Source: Mesostigma viride (Eukaryota > Streptophyta > Mesostigmatophyceae > Mesostigmatales > Mesostigmataceae). Taken from it: DNA of 64,000 bases. Numbering within the stretch: position 1 is the first letter of the stretch; the number at the start of each line of letters is the position of its first letter. The translations under genes and the position numbers were made by a program. This document shows, piece by piece, positions 45,001 through 55,748 of the stretch. The DNA is taken from positions 96,001 to 160,000 of the forward strand of contig RPFO01000178.1 in the NCBI GenBank assembly GCA_009746045.1, given 5' to 3'. Under the pieces are notes generated by a model, which saw only the letters and a program-made list of their open reading frames with translations, searched no databases and was not told the origin of the DNA.

Positions 45001-48000
45001 TAAGCCCTTGTTTTCTTGGACTTCAATTAAACGTAAATTAAGCATAAAGTACGACTTAATTTACGTGTCGACTTCCATAAAGCATTTACGCCCAACGCTG
45101 GCCTGAACACCCATACATGTGCACGTGTGGCGGAACCATCCAAAGTGCGCTGATACCGAGGAACACGCGATGCCATGATGAGATGTCAGCACAGGCATGA
45201 CCGTCAGCTGCCATCGCAGGGCAGCAGTGCAAGGAAAGCTGAGGCATGCGCCCCGTTGATTAGCATGAGCGTGCAAGGTCAACATCCGCGCTGCTGGCAA
45301 GCCACAGAGAAGCTGCTGGGGTTAGCTCCACGGGTTATGTGCTAGCGACTGCCTCACAGTCACATCCACCAGGCCCTAAAAGAGAATCCAACCGTTCAGC
45401 ATAAAGAGAAAGTGAAGGGGAAAGCATGCCACAACACACACCAGTAAGCCTGCTGAATATTGCTCTGCCTAGACATGCTGGGCTGCAGGTCGGATCTTGC
45501 GCTGAACGTGCAGGCGGGGTGATGGATTGGCCATCAATGACGCGCAAGCGTGGCATGGCTACAAGCAGCGTTCAACCTACGACACGGCTGGCGCCGTTGC
45601 AGCAGGGGCATCCACCACGCTAATGCACCAGGGGCCAACCGCCGTGCATACCATCGTGTGGGTCTTGCCCGACCCGGTCTGGCCGTACGCGAATATGCAC
45701 ACGTTGTAGCCGTCCAGCACCGAGGTGACCACGGGCGAGGTCTCCTCAAACACGTGCGCTGCAGGGGGGGGAAGAGAGCAGCCGGGGGGGAGGGGTGGGG
45801 GGGGGCGGGCCAGGGACGACCCGAGAAGGTTTAAAGCCGTAGAGGGGCAGAGAGCTGTAGGCACAGGCAAACGCGACAAGGTGCCATAGAGGGGCAGAAA
45901 GCTGTAGACACAGGCAAGCGCGACAAGGTGCCATAGAGGGGCAGAAAGCTGTAGACACAGGCAAGCGCGACAAGGTGCCATAGAGGGGCAGAAAGCTGCA
46001 GACACAGGCAAGCGCGACAAGGTGCTGTAGAGGGGCAGAAAGCTGCAGACACAGGCAAGCGCGACAAGGTGCTGTAGAGGGGCAGAAAGCTGTAGACACA
46101 GGCAAGCGCGACAAGGTGCCGTAGAGGGGCAGAAAGCTGCAGACACAGGCAAGCGCGACAAGGTGCTGTAGAGGGGCAGAAAGCTGTAGACACAGGCAAG
46201 CGCGACAAGGTGCCGTAGAGGGGCAGAAAGCTGTAGACACAGGCAAGCGCGACAAGGTGCCGTAGAGGGGCAGAAAGCTGTAGACACAGGCAAGCGCGAC
46301 AAGATGCCGTAGAGGGGCAGAAAGCTGTAGACACAGGCAAGCGCGACAAGGTGCCGTAGAGGGGCAGAAAGCTGCAGACACAGGCAAGCGCGACAAGGTG
46401 CTGTAGAGGGGCAGAAAGCTGTAGACACAGGCAAGCGCGACAAGATGCCGTAGAGGGGCAGAAAGCTGCAGACACAGGCAAGCGCGACAAGGTGCCGTAG
46501 AGGGGCAGAAAGCTGCAGACACAGGCAAGCGCGACAAGGTGCCGTAGAGGGGCAGAAAGCTGTAGACACAGGCAAGCGCGACAAGATGCCGTAGAGGGGC
46601 AGAAAGCTGCAGACACAGGCAAGCGCGACAAGGTGCCGTAGAGGGGCAGAAAGCTGTAGACACAGGCAAGCGCGACAAGGTGCTGTAGAGGGGCAGAAAG
46701 CTGTAGACACAGGCAAGCGCGACAAGGTGCCGTAGAGGGGCAGAAAGCTGCAGACACAGGCAAGCGCGACAAGGTGCCGTAGAGGGGCAGAAAGCTGTAG
46801 ACACAGGCAAGCGCGACAAGGTGCCGTAGAGGGGCAGAAAGCTGTAGACACAGGCAAGCGCGACAAGGTGCCGTAGAGGGGCGAGGCGGCTCATCCACTG
46901 ACAGCAACAGCAGGTAAGCGCACAAGTTGCTCAGGTCAAGGGTGTGCCGGGGAGCAACAGCCTCCAGGGTGGGGGCAACCAAGCACGCAGGGTGGGGGCA
47001 AACACGCGCACAGGGTGGGGGCAACCAAGCTCGCAGGGTGGGGGCGACCAAGCACGCAGGGTGGGGGCGACCAAGCACGCAGGGTGGGGGCAACCAAGCA
47101 CGCAGGGTGGGGGCGACCAAGCACGCAGGGTGGGGTCAACCAAGCACGCAAGGTGGGGGCAAACACGCGCACAGGGTGGGGGAAAACAAGCATGCAGGGT
47201 GGGGGAAAACACGCACGCAGGGCCACTGCCTGCGGCATGACTGTCATGGACTACGGCAAGGGCTGTGCTGCAATCACACTGGCTGTGCTGCAATCACACT
47301 AGGCTTCTGGAGGGCAGGCATGGGACCACGAGCACTGCAACAGGACCAGCCCTGCTTGCCTTGGTCGGCGGTGGGAGGGAAGACCACGTCGAACTTGAAC
47401 ACCTTCTTGGCGCCGGCGCTTCGGATGGCGATGTCCTGCGGGCGGACGGGGTCGAACTCGGCCACACTCCCCAGCCCCGCTGTGACCTCCTTGTCCCACA
47501 GCGGGCGCACACGACAGAAAACACGGATGTTGCCTCGCAGCTCCAGCACCTGCGCAGGAGCATGTGGCAGGGAGGCGGCGCAGGCAAGGGGTCAGGGCAT
47601 GGCATGGTGCCCAGGCAACGGGTCAGGCAAGGAATCGGTGCGCCGATAGCCGCCTGAGGGTACAACATTTGAAGCAGCGCTGGGTGATCGGCGTGGCCAA
47701 GACAGCAAGCACCCCAGGCATGTCACAACCCATGCATGCAGATATCACAAGCACACTTTTGCAAATGCTCAAAACCCAGGTTGTACAGCACAACAAACCC
47801 ACCACCTCCTGGTTGTACAGCGCGCGCATCCCCTTCATCTCAACAAGGACACGCAGGCAAAAGCACACCTGGTTGTACAGTGCGCGCCGCTCCTTCATCT
47901 CAGCGGCGTAGCGCGACTTGAGCTCGCGCTGCTCCGCGTCTGCACATCGGGTACGTTGGGGTGGTGGGAATGGGTATGATGGTGGGGGGGGGGGGGGGGG

Positions 48001-51000
48001 GCATGCAGTTGGGCCAGCCGTACGCGGGGCGCATCGCACACCAGAAGGTGATCATGGACGAGCAAAGGTGACAAAATGGCAGGACTTGGAAGGACAGGCG
48101 GGAACAGCGACATGGGTGCCCGGGGCGGCACACGGCGAGAAGGGACCATGCGCTCCAAGGTGCTAGGCACGAGGCTGCCTACTCTGCACCACAGGGGAAC
48201 AAGACGAGGGGTGTTCTATGCATGAAGCTGCCTAGCTACAGATAGAGAAAAAAAGGGGACGCCATGTTCGCCAGCGGAAACTTTATCCTTTCCCACATAG
48301 ACATGCACGGGGCGTTTGTGATGTTCCGCGCTATCCCTCTTGCACACATCAGGAGACTCTCGACCTGTAGCGGCACGCAGGGCAGTAGCAGGAACTGGGG
48401 AAGAACCAGTAAGCAGGGAAGCTGCGCTGTTCGCTGACACGGAGGACGGCAGTATGCACACAGCCATCCTATCCATGAAATGCTCCTCCCATTCCACCAG
48501 CCATCCAAAGGGGAGGTAGAGGATGGAGGCTTCCATCTGGAGGCGCAGCTCTGGCCAGCGTGAACTGGACAGGGACCAACCTACACGTAATGGGCACTAC
48601 CTTCAAAGCACACGCTACTCAAGTGACCAAGGCGCTTGGGACACCATTTACAGATTGCGGCTAGATTATGGAAGTAGGTGCCGTGAATGAAGTACAAGGG
48701 CAAGTGCAGATGCTAGCGTGCATGCGGTTGAGTGCAAAGATGGATCATGGAACTAGGCGCCGTGAATGAAGTACAAGGGCAAGTGCAGACGCTAGTGTGC
48801 ATGCGGTTGTGGACGCTAGCGTGCATGCGGTTGCGGACGCTAGCATGCAGGCGGTGAGAGCCTCATGCCTCACACGCCTGGTCACCCACCCAGTCTCGCA
48901 ACGGTGTCTGCCAGGGATGTGGCCAGCGAGTGAGCCTCGCACGTGCCGGCCCTCATCTGCTGCTCCACCTCGCCCCTCATCTGCAGCATCTGCGACTTGA
49001 ACTCCTGGTGGTGGGGGCATGTGCGGCAATCGGGGCATGGGAAGCGAGGGTGGCCACATTGATGCACAAAGGCATGCGCGTGCGCATGTCAGACGATGAC
49101 CCTGGGCGAAGGAGAGTTGGCCTGCATCGACCCTCACATCCCAACGTTAGCCTCAACCATGTGGCACAAGCCGCTTGCCACACTTCAACAGCAAGCTTAC
49201 CTCCCTGTCAACAGCCCCCTTGACGAGCCTTGCAGTGCCAAACATATAGATGGCCTGTATGTAGAGGTTGGCCTGGTTCGGCTCGCAAGGGAAGGGCGGG
49301 CCCTTGAGATGGTGGTTCCATGCTGATTGCCTTTGGAAATGCAGGCAGCACACTCAACACACTCCTCACGGGAGCATCCACGGGGTGTGAATAAGTGATA
49401 TTCACGCCCCGTCTGGTAGCATTATAGAAGCAGATGGAAACCAGGGAGGAGAGCGCAGGGGGAAGGCCAGCCCACGCATCAGGGAGGACGCAGGATGCCC
49501 CACTGCCCCACAAACAAAAACCCATGCAAGCGAACATAGACACAGACGCACAGACGGTCGCATAAGGTCGCCGCAGGGGCCGCTACCAACCTGCAAGGAG
49601 GCACGCAGGGACAGGGAGGCGTCACGCATCGCGTCGGCTCGGGCCACCGCGCGGCGCTCCCCCTCCCGCACATCCTCGCACGCAGCCTCCGCGGCCGCCA
49701 CGGCTTGCGCTGTCCAAGAGCACATGCAACGGGAGAAAGAGGTACATATGCAACAAGTCAAAAGAGGGGAGAGGAGAAAGGACAGGGCAGATGCGATGTG
49801 GTCGTCAGCAAGGGAGAGAACAAGCAAGGGGGGACATTGGATATCTGGGCGTGCTCCTGAAGCCATTTTGATGAAATAGGCCGCAGTTGCTCTACATTGC
49901 GCTGTCGAGGGTGTCATGCCATGCAATGAACCAACCAAATGTCCGTCTGTTTAGCGATAGCATAATTCCTTTGCGCCACTGAGGGGTGGCAGAAAGAGGG
50001 TGTGTATGCATGACAGTCCAGGGAGAGAGCATGGGGTGCAAATGAAATAACACAGAGGCAATGACAACCCTAAGTGGGGTTCCGTTGGCTGACATCTGCT
50101 GACGCGCTGTGGTGGTCAACCTGGTAAAGGACAGAGGGTGGGCACGTGCTTGAGCACAGCCGAGTTGAGCAAAGGAGGAGAGTACAACCAAGGCAGTGCC
50201 ACCTTGGCAAGCCTAGCTGCACAACAGGTGACGTGTGTGATGTGGTGCATGTCCAGATGTGATGGCTGCGGCGGCGGTGACGTGTGCCTACCCAGGCGCG
50301 ACCGTGTTGACGTGGGGTGGGGGTACCTACCCAGGCGCGACGACGCGGCCTCTTTCTCAGCAGCGGCAGCCGCACGCGACTCCTCAAGCTGCCTCTGCGT
50401 CTCTTCTGCTGCTGCACGCTGCTGCTCCGCCTGCGCTGCCAGCTGGCGGATGGTGGCGTCCCGCTCATCCAGCAGTGCCTGCGTGGTGTGGGGGTCGGGC
50501 ATTGTGTACGAACGCATCAGCCACCTGCATCTTGTCTAGGCGCGACTGTTTCATAAGGAAGACTGTTTCGCAAGGGGCATTGCGCCTGGAGGCTGTACAC
50601 GCCAACTAACTCCTTGCTGGAGAACGTCTGAAATTATGCACAACAATTGCGCGGGGCGGTCGGGCAAAGTATGCCTATTCATACCATAGGTCAACTGGCA
50701 CCATGCCACCAGTCAGCAGGGTCCCTCAGCGCACAGCGCCATTTCATGGGCTGCAAAGGCCCCCCCCCGTGAAGCGCCATGCGAAACCACGAGGCCGCAG
50801 CCGCAGGTGCGGCCAAGGAGCCAGGCAGCGGCTGTTCGAGGCTTATTTGCTGTGCAAGGGACCGCACTCTTCAGCGCTGCTGGCGGCCTGTTGGTGTGGG
50901 AGGTTATGTCCTGTATGGCCTGCATGGGTGCCACCTGTCCTTGTGCGGCAGTACACGCAGATCCCGTGGAAACAGGGGATGCCGTAGGTAGGCTCGCGTC

Positions 51001-52690
51001 TGTTTGCCGTGAAGTTTCCGTGTGCCAGCAGCACCCACCTCTGCATGTGTGTGCCAGCAGAACCCACCTCTGCATGCGTGTGCCAGCAGCACCCACCTCC
51101 AACTCGCGAGTGCGGGCCTCTGCCCCCTCTCTCGCGCGCTCCGCCGCCGCCAGCACATCTGCCATCTGGCGCATGGCAGGTCCAGGTGACGTCGTGGCGT
51201 CGCACTTGCGCAGCGGGGGCCAGCTGTCGGTATCAACGTCTGTGACGCGGCAGATGCCAGTGGTTGCGGCCGCCATGGGAGGAGCCCCTGCAGATGTTTG
51301 GTGGGACGGCAGAGGAGGGCCAGGCGACGGCGGATGTGTGAACGGAAATGCACACGCATTCCTTACGAACAATCCGCACGAGCAAACGGGCCACTAGCAA
51401 TGTCCTGCCATGTCATCCGACCTGCCATGCCCTCAACGCACCATTCCCCCGACTCCCATCATACCACTCCCACCCTATCCAAAACAGCGCAGTCATCTCA
51501 CCTGACGGCTGTCCCCCTGTCTCCACTGCATCTGCGTTCGGCGCCTCACCCATCGCGCCCCCCCCCAGGGCCCGCGGAGGTATGGCCGGCACGGCCCCCT
51601 TGGCGCTGCGGGCGATCGCGTCGCGGAGGCACTCCATCGACGCGCTGGGCGACGACAGGAAGCGTCGGCGCAGCTCCGACGCGCTCAGCGTGTCCACGGG
51701 GGAAGGCGCGCCGGCCGTCGCAGCGCTGCTGGCAAACGCGCCCGCTGGCCCTGGCACTCGAGCGATATCAGGGCCGTCCGGCGAGCCCTGCTGGGCGTCG
51801 CCGCGGCCGCTGGGTGAGTCAGGCGGGGAGCCGCATGCGGCGGTGCTGCTCAGCAGGGGGTGGTAGCGGTTGTTGCGGTAGAGGGAGCAGGGCTCCAACG
51901 AGGCGTTGGAACCCGCCTCACCGCCCTGGGCCATACCGAGAGGGGCCATGCTTTTACGCTTGCTGCCGTGGCTGCCAGCACGCGCGTGCTTGCCGGTGGA
52001 GAAGGTCTCCCACTCCAGGGAGGCGGCAATGGGGGAGGACGATGGGCCCACCTGTGCCGGCATCCCTTCCGCACCCTGCCACACCCCTGCTCCGCTGCCG
52101 CCCTGGCCCGCTTCGCCGTTTGTTGCGGTTGTGGCCGGGGGGGAGCTTGTCTGCTGTGACGTCGGCGTGGCCATGGCACTGTCCAGCGACCGCCGGAAGG
52201 GGGCCGGGGGGCTGGGTGACTTGCTGACGACGCCGGCCCAGTTGCCGGCCCCTGCTGGGCTGAAGAACTCGGTGCATGCGGGCGAGGGCCCGACAGGGCC
52301 CAGTTGGTCGGCTCCTCCGCCGGTCATGCTGCTGCCCGGGTGGAGCGGGGTGGCGTGCGCATGCTTGGCCGCAGGGGTGGCCGTCGCCGCGGGCGTGACC
52401 TGCTCCCCCTCCAGCGGCCTCTTCTTGCGCTGGCTGCGCGGCTGTGTGGGGGCCGGGTCGAGGTGGATGCGGTGCGTGCGCCAGCAGCCGGTCAACGGCG
52501 CACCCAATGGTGACGCATTTGTGTGCGTGGGGGCAGGCGGCGTGTCCAGCGCGGCGTATTCCAGGGACAGACGACGGCAGCCGTCCTCCCCTCGGTGCAC
52601 GTGTTCGCTGCTCCCACTAGCGCCAGGGGGCAGGCAGGCGCCCTCCGCGTGGTGGCCGCCCTGGACCCGCGGCCGGCCATCTGCTGGGGG
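39047..52690 (-). CDS. Kinesin-14 family motor protein, about 14 exons
   Basis: Microtubule motor of the C-terminal-type (kinesin-14, usually minus-end-directed) family. Exons on the minus strand: about 52690-51502, 51287-51097, 50478 (or 50535)-50331, 49709-49591, 49004-48890, 47939-47869, 47549-47360, 45758-45652, 44598-44435, 43779-43701, 43385-43303, 42667-42370, 41742-41573, 40934-39047. N-terminal low-complexity region (first exon), then alanine/glutamate-rich coiled coil, then the kinesin-14 neck and motor start [15 protein letters not shown] (exon 7). P-loop [11 protein letters not shown] (exon 8), [12 protein letters not shown] (exon 9), NEHSSRSH (exon 11), [22 protein letters not shown] and [10 protein letters not shown] (exon 12), [18 protein letters not shown] (exon 13). 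A tail of about 600 residues with coiled coil and long glutamine runs follows, unlike classical kinesin-14s where the motor ends the protein. Three donors are GC. The last intron keeps frame only with the acceptor at 40,936-40,935; the stronger-looking one before 40,843 does not. The true start codon was not found; an upstream exon near 52,840 is possible. Confidence 0.85.
40478..40640 (-). repeat. CAG/CAA glutamine repeat in the kinesin tail
   Basis: An interrupted CAG/CAA (CTG/TTG on +) trinucleotide tract inside the last kinesin exon encodes several glutamine runs of 4 to 10 residues separated by Leu, Ser, His and Arg. It is coding, in frame, and directly follows a short predicted coiled coil. 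Confidence 0.85.
41743..42369. other. Kinesin intron 12 with a poly-G run and the donor array
   Basis: The intron between exons 12 and 13 (minus strand). It contains the 22-bp donor array at 42231-42384 and two adjoining homopolymer G runs at about 41765-41791, next to the 3' splice site of exon 13. On the transcribed strand these are C-rich and would form its polypyrimidine tract. No gene of its own. Confidence 0.6.
42231..42384 (-). repeat. 22-bp array repeating an exon end and its splice donor
   Basis: Seven copies at exact 22-bp spacing (42231, 42253, 42275, 42297, 42319, 42341, 42363). On the minus strand the unit reads CTCATGTTTGTGCAGGCAAG plus TG. The copy at 42363 is the genuine end of kinesin exon 12 (LMFVQ) with GC donor. 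Four of the six others keep CAG|GCAAGTG exactly, one has GCAAGAG and one GGAAGTG. The intron stays open in the exon frame through all of them. Confidence 0.9.
43030..43205. repeat. About 38-bp tandem repeat in kinesin intron 11
   Basis: Four to five copies of a unit of the form GGCAGGATGGCAGCACCGGA followed by AACCTACACCCTCAACA, between kinesin exons 11 and 12. Non-coding. Confidence 0.85.
43930..44190. repeat. GGTGGGT heptanucleotide array in kinesin intron 9
   Basis: A nearly uninterrupted run of the 7-bp unit GGTGGGT (about 36 copies, with rare GGCGGTG and GGTAGGT variants) between kinesin exons 9 and 10. The + strand is pure G/T apart from a few bases and could form G-quadruplexes. Confidence 0.92.
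44605..45100. mobile_element. 496-bp hAT-like MITE at a kinesin 3' splice site
   Basis: An A/T-rich block in a G/C-rich gene. The ends are inverted repeats CAGGGTTGGGC (44605-44615) and GCCCAACGCTG (45090-45100), with similarity extending inward. The flanking octamers GTCTGAAC (44597-44604) and GCCTGAAC (45101-45108) match at 7 of 8 positions, as expected for a hAT 8-bp target duplication. No transposase frame. On the kinesin strand the acceptor AG of exon 9 (44600-44599) lies inside the target duplication. Confidence 0.8.
45838..46882. repeat. 47-bp minisatellite, about 22 copies, kinesin intron 7
   Basis: A homogeneous array with a 47-bp unit (GGGGCAGAAAGCTGTAGACA followed by CAGGCAAGCGCGACAAGGTG CCGTAGA). 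Copies differ at CCATAG/CCGTAG/CTGTAG and GTAGAC/GCAGAC. Three units make 47 codons, so all three minus-strand frames stay open for about 380-430 codons. These are not genes. Confidence 0.93.
46960..47225. repeat. 23-bp minisatellite, about 11 copies, kinesin intron 7
   Basis: Unit of the form CGCAGGGTGGGGGCAACCAA GCA, with CAACC/CGACC/AAACA variants. It lies beside the 47-bp array between kinesin exons 7 and 8. Confidence 0.9.
47779..47904 (-). repeat. 60-bp-spaced copy of the kinesin exon 6 end
   Basis: 47868-47904 (the end of exon 6, encoding [11 protein letters not shown], and its donor) is repeated with few changes at 47808-47844, 60 bp further into the intron, and a shorter echo (GTTGTACAGCA on +) lies at 47780. 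In the second copy the sequence after CAG is GAGGTG, so the donor GT is lost. Confidence 0.8.
50287..50341 (-). repeat. 16-bp duplicate of the kinesin exon 3 end with donor
   Basis: CCTACCCAGGCGCGAC on + occurs at 50326-50341 (the true boundary of exon 3, donor GTAGGT on the minus strand) and again, exact, at 50287-50302, 39 bp into the intron. Confidence 0.85.
51022..51100 (-). repeat. 29-bp repeat copying the kinesin exon 2 donor
   Basis: Three units spaced 29 bp (51022, 51051, 51080). Each contains, on the minus strand, (A/G)GAG|GTGGGT followed by CTGCTGGCAC. The rightmost is the true exon 2 donor (exon end 51097) and the other two are intronic copies that keep GTGGGT. Confidence 0.88.
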
Positions 52691-52749
52691 GCGTGGGCCA
52701 GGCGCCACACCCAGGTTTCAGAAGCAAAGAAGAAGCAAATAAGAAGGAA

Positions 52750-55260
52750 AGAAGCGCACGCAAGCCAAGATGAACAGAGAAGAAACACAGAGGATGTTCG
52801 TGGGGAGGATGTTCAGCGAGGACCGGAGACGCCATCGCAAAAAAAGAGCTGGGCGAGGGCAGAGCATGCAGCAGTGGCCGTGCGATGAGTCCGCTCAGCA
52901 TTGGGAAAGGAGACGCCAGGGAGGAACAGGGCTACAAGTGTTCCACGGCGACATCGCTTGGGCCAGGGCAGTCACAGACACGACGCTGGCATCGCGTGAG
53001 CCGGGACCATGGATGTGCCCTAGCCATGCCGCGTCGCAAGGCTGCCATACTTATCCCGTGACAATCCTGCCAACCCAGACATAATTTAACTCTGGCACTG
53101 GGCAGGGGAACCCTTCTGTGCCAACTGCCTATTGTCGTCACGGGCCGTGTGCCTCGGCAAGGCCCCCCCTGCCATAGACAGGTCTGGCTGCCGCGTGGGA
53201 GCTGCTGGCTTTCTCTGCTGCCTCCTCCCACGACGCTCCATGGGATGAACCTCCTCGACCGCGACCGGTGCAGGACGTGCACACCCGCGTTGTGCAATGT
53301 GGCAGAGGCCAGCACCATAGGTATAAAACTTGGCAGCGCGCAGGGTGAGGGGTGCCAGCGTCGCCGAGTATGGGCCGCGCTCAGCGCACACAGTGATGCC
53401 ACCCCTGCACCCCTGTACTGATGCCACCCCTGCACCCCTGCACCCCTGCACTGGCCCATGCTCCCGCTGCGTTTCATGATGGTGGCCGTTGCCCATGCTG
53501 CTATTGGAAGCAGTGGCCCTTGCCTATGCTGCTACCCATGATGGTGACACCTGCCCACCCAAATCTCTGGCACAGGCAGGGGCAAGGGCATTGCCCCTTC
53601 TGCTCACCTTTCTGAGGGGTGGGGGTGGGGGCGGCGCCGGCTTTGTCGGGTCTTCTCCGCAGGTTGTACCCTGGACAAGCATGGAATTCATGCGTGAGGC
53701 AGGCAAGCATGGGGCGCATACATGAGACAGGGGGTTGCAGCCGCCTTATACTAGCAGAGGGCGCAATTGGCCACCGCATGTGAGTGGTGATGTCTACCCT
53801 GATACACTGATACTCCTGGCGTCGACCTCGACAATCTTTGGGTCCACCACGACACTCCTCATGTTGGGGCTGTGTCTGGCAATGGAGGAAACGCTGATAT
53901 TGCAATGACAGGGGCACGGGCCCCGTGCGCGATGGACTCGCGTGTGACAGTGAAAATAATGCTCACACAAGCGTCGCTGCCGCTGTCAGGCATGTTTGCG
54001 CACACACTGCCCTTCAAAAGGCAGTAGGCAGGCGGATACAACCGCCAGTGGACACGCGAGTCTCGGTCATGCTTTGGCTATTGCCGTTTGCATAAGAAGA
54101 AAGGGGAGGGCAGAGAGCGTCGGACAGGAGGAGTAAAGACTTTAGGGATATCTAAGAGACGCGCAGGGCAGAAGCAACAAGGCGGTAAGGCCGTTGATGT
54201 GGTATTGCCTTCCTTGCACCTTTTGCAACGTAAGCGACCATTCCCCAGAGCAGGTCGTTTCAAAAGATATCCCGACAGGTATGAGGAACGGCTACGGTTT
54301 CACTAATACCACGAAACTCCTTAATTCATATTGTTGCAGGCAATAAACGACTATACACGACTATAATACGGCAAACGTCCTCTTATGGGCGCTTGACATG
54401 ACCTTGCGGGGCAACATTTACAAGGATTGGTGATGGAAAAATCCGGAGATCTACCTTTCATGGACTGCGGCGTTGGCGCTTCTGTGATGGTCTGTGTCTG
54501 ATTTGCGTGGCCTTCTTCAGGTAGACGACAAGTGGGTTGATCCAGTCGCCTCCATAAGGACGAGACGTGGCCCTCTGGGGTGTTCATATTCTGCGACTTC
54601 TCCACTTGACTACCTCACTCTTCTCAGCAGGCTTGAGTCCCACGGGCTGGCTAGTAACAGTAACTGGGGATGGCGGTGCGTGTTAACCTGGTTAATGCAG
54701 AAGTGCATGCAAATCGCTGCATCAAAGTTCGATCCGCTATTCAACGCCAGTTGACGCGCCGGCCTTTAACCAACCGCGTCGAAAAAACATCATCGCTTTG
54801 TTGGTGGTCGTGTGGCTCCATATTTGCCGTCGTGAACTAAAATACCACTCGAACAGACAACAGCATCGTTGGCCTGGTGGCGTTGCCTGGTATATCGCGT
54901 TCAAAAGTTGACCGTTGGCCAAGGAGTCGTTGATGACAGCACGTCGCAAGTTACACGTCCCGCGCGCATATGTATCTTTCCGTTCATCGTCTGTAGAAGC
55001 AGAGATTCCGGAGTGTTGAAGTGCTCATCGCCAGTACCATGGATGCTTGTACCGTACTTTGTGTGCGGAGGGTCACCGGCAGAAGCCGAAATACAAACTA
55101 CCTATTCCTGTAAGCGGAACCACAGACAAATACAAACTACCTATTCAATGACACTGTGACGAACTTGATCAAGAGGGGTGCTGCCATTGTTATAGGTGTG
55201 ACTTATCTACACAACTAGGTAGTAGTCTAGTAGAACATGAATGAGAGGCGAGAGCCATAG
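52750..55260. other. Intergenic region between kinesin and BTB genes
   Basis: No convincing gene. On the minus strand near 52835 an ATG (MASPVLAEHPPHEHP) could belong to a first kinesin exon, since a donor after it would keep phase, but support is weak. A TATA-like GGTATAAAAC lies near 53320 on +. Frames at 53421-53725 (+) and 54494-54754 (+) have no motif. Confidence 0.45.
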
Positions 55261-55315
55261 ACGAGCCTAGACGAGCCTAGACGAGCCTAGACGAGCCTAG
55301 ACGAGCCTAGACGAG
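55261..55315. repeat. 10-bp tandem repeat ACGAGCCTAG
   Basis: Five perfect copies and a partial sixth of ACGAGCCTAG, upstream of the BTB-BACK-type gene. Confidence 0.92.
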
Positions 55316-55748
55316 GCCTCACGTGACCTCTCACCTCTAGTGTCAGTGTGTCTGCACTTCCATGAGCAGTGCATATGAGGAATTCCGAATTGCACAGGCG
55401 AAGCACAGGACCGCTAGAGCTCGAGGCGATGTCCATGGGCGTCGGAGTGATACAACGGCAGGATACGTGCTCCAACGCTTTTGTGTAATGAGGCGAGCAT
55501 ACTCCACGGGTCCAACGAACGAAACGCTCAAAAAGATCAAACGATGCAATTGAGCACTTCAGGAAGTGCGCGAGTGTGAAAGGAAATCCCACAGCAGCAA
55601 TGCCGCCGGAGGCTGCCATCATGATGGTCGGTTATTGGTCCTTGCTCTGTTGGCACGTAAGACTGAAAAATGGTGTTTCCAAGCCTGCATCTGGCGCAGT
55701 TGCAGCAAATTGCCACAAGGCCGTGCGTCGTCAAGCAAGCCGGTAGTG

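Noticed and set aside
45577-47120. Frames of 382-429 codons on the minus strand, some including kinesin residues
   Set aside because: 47-bp minisatellite in intron 7; only the 45758-45652 part (AHVFEETSP to GKTHTM) is exon.
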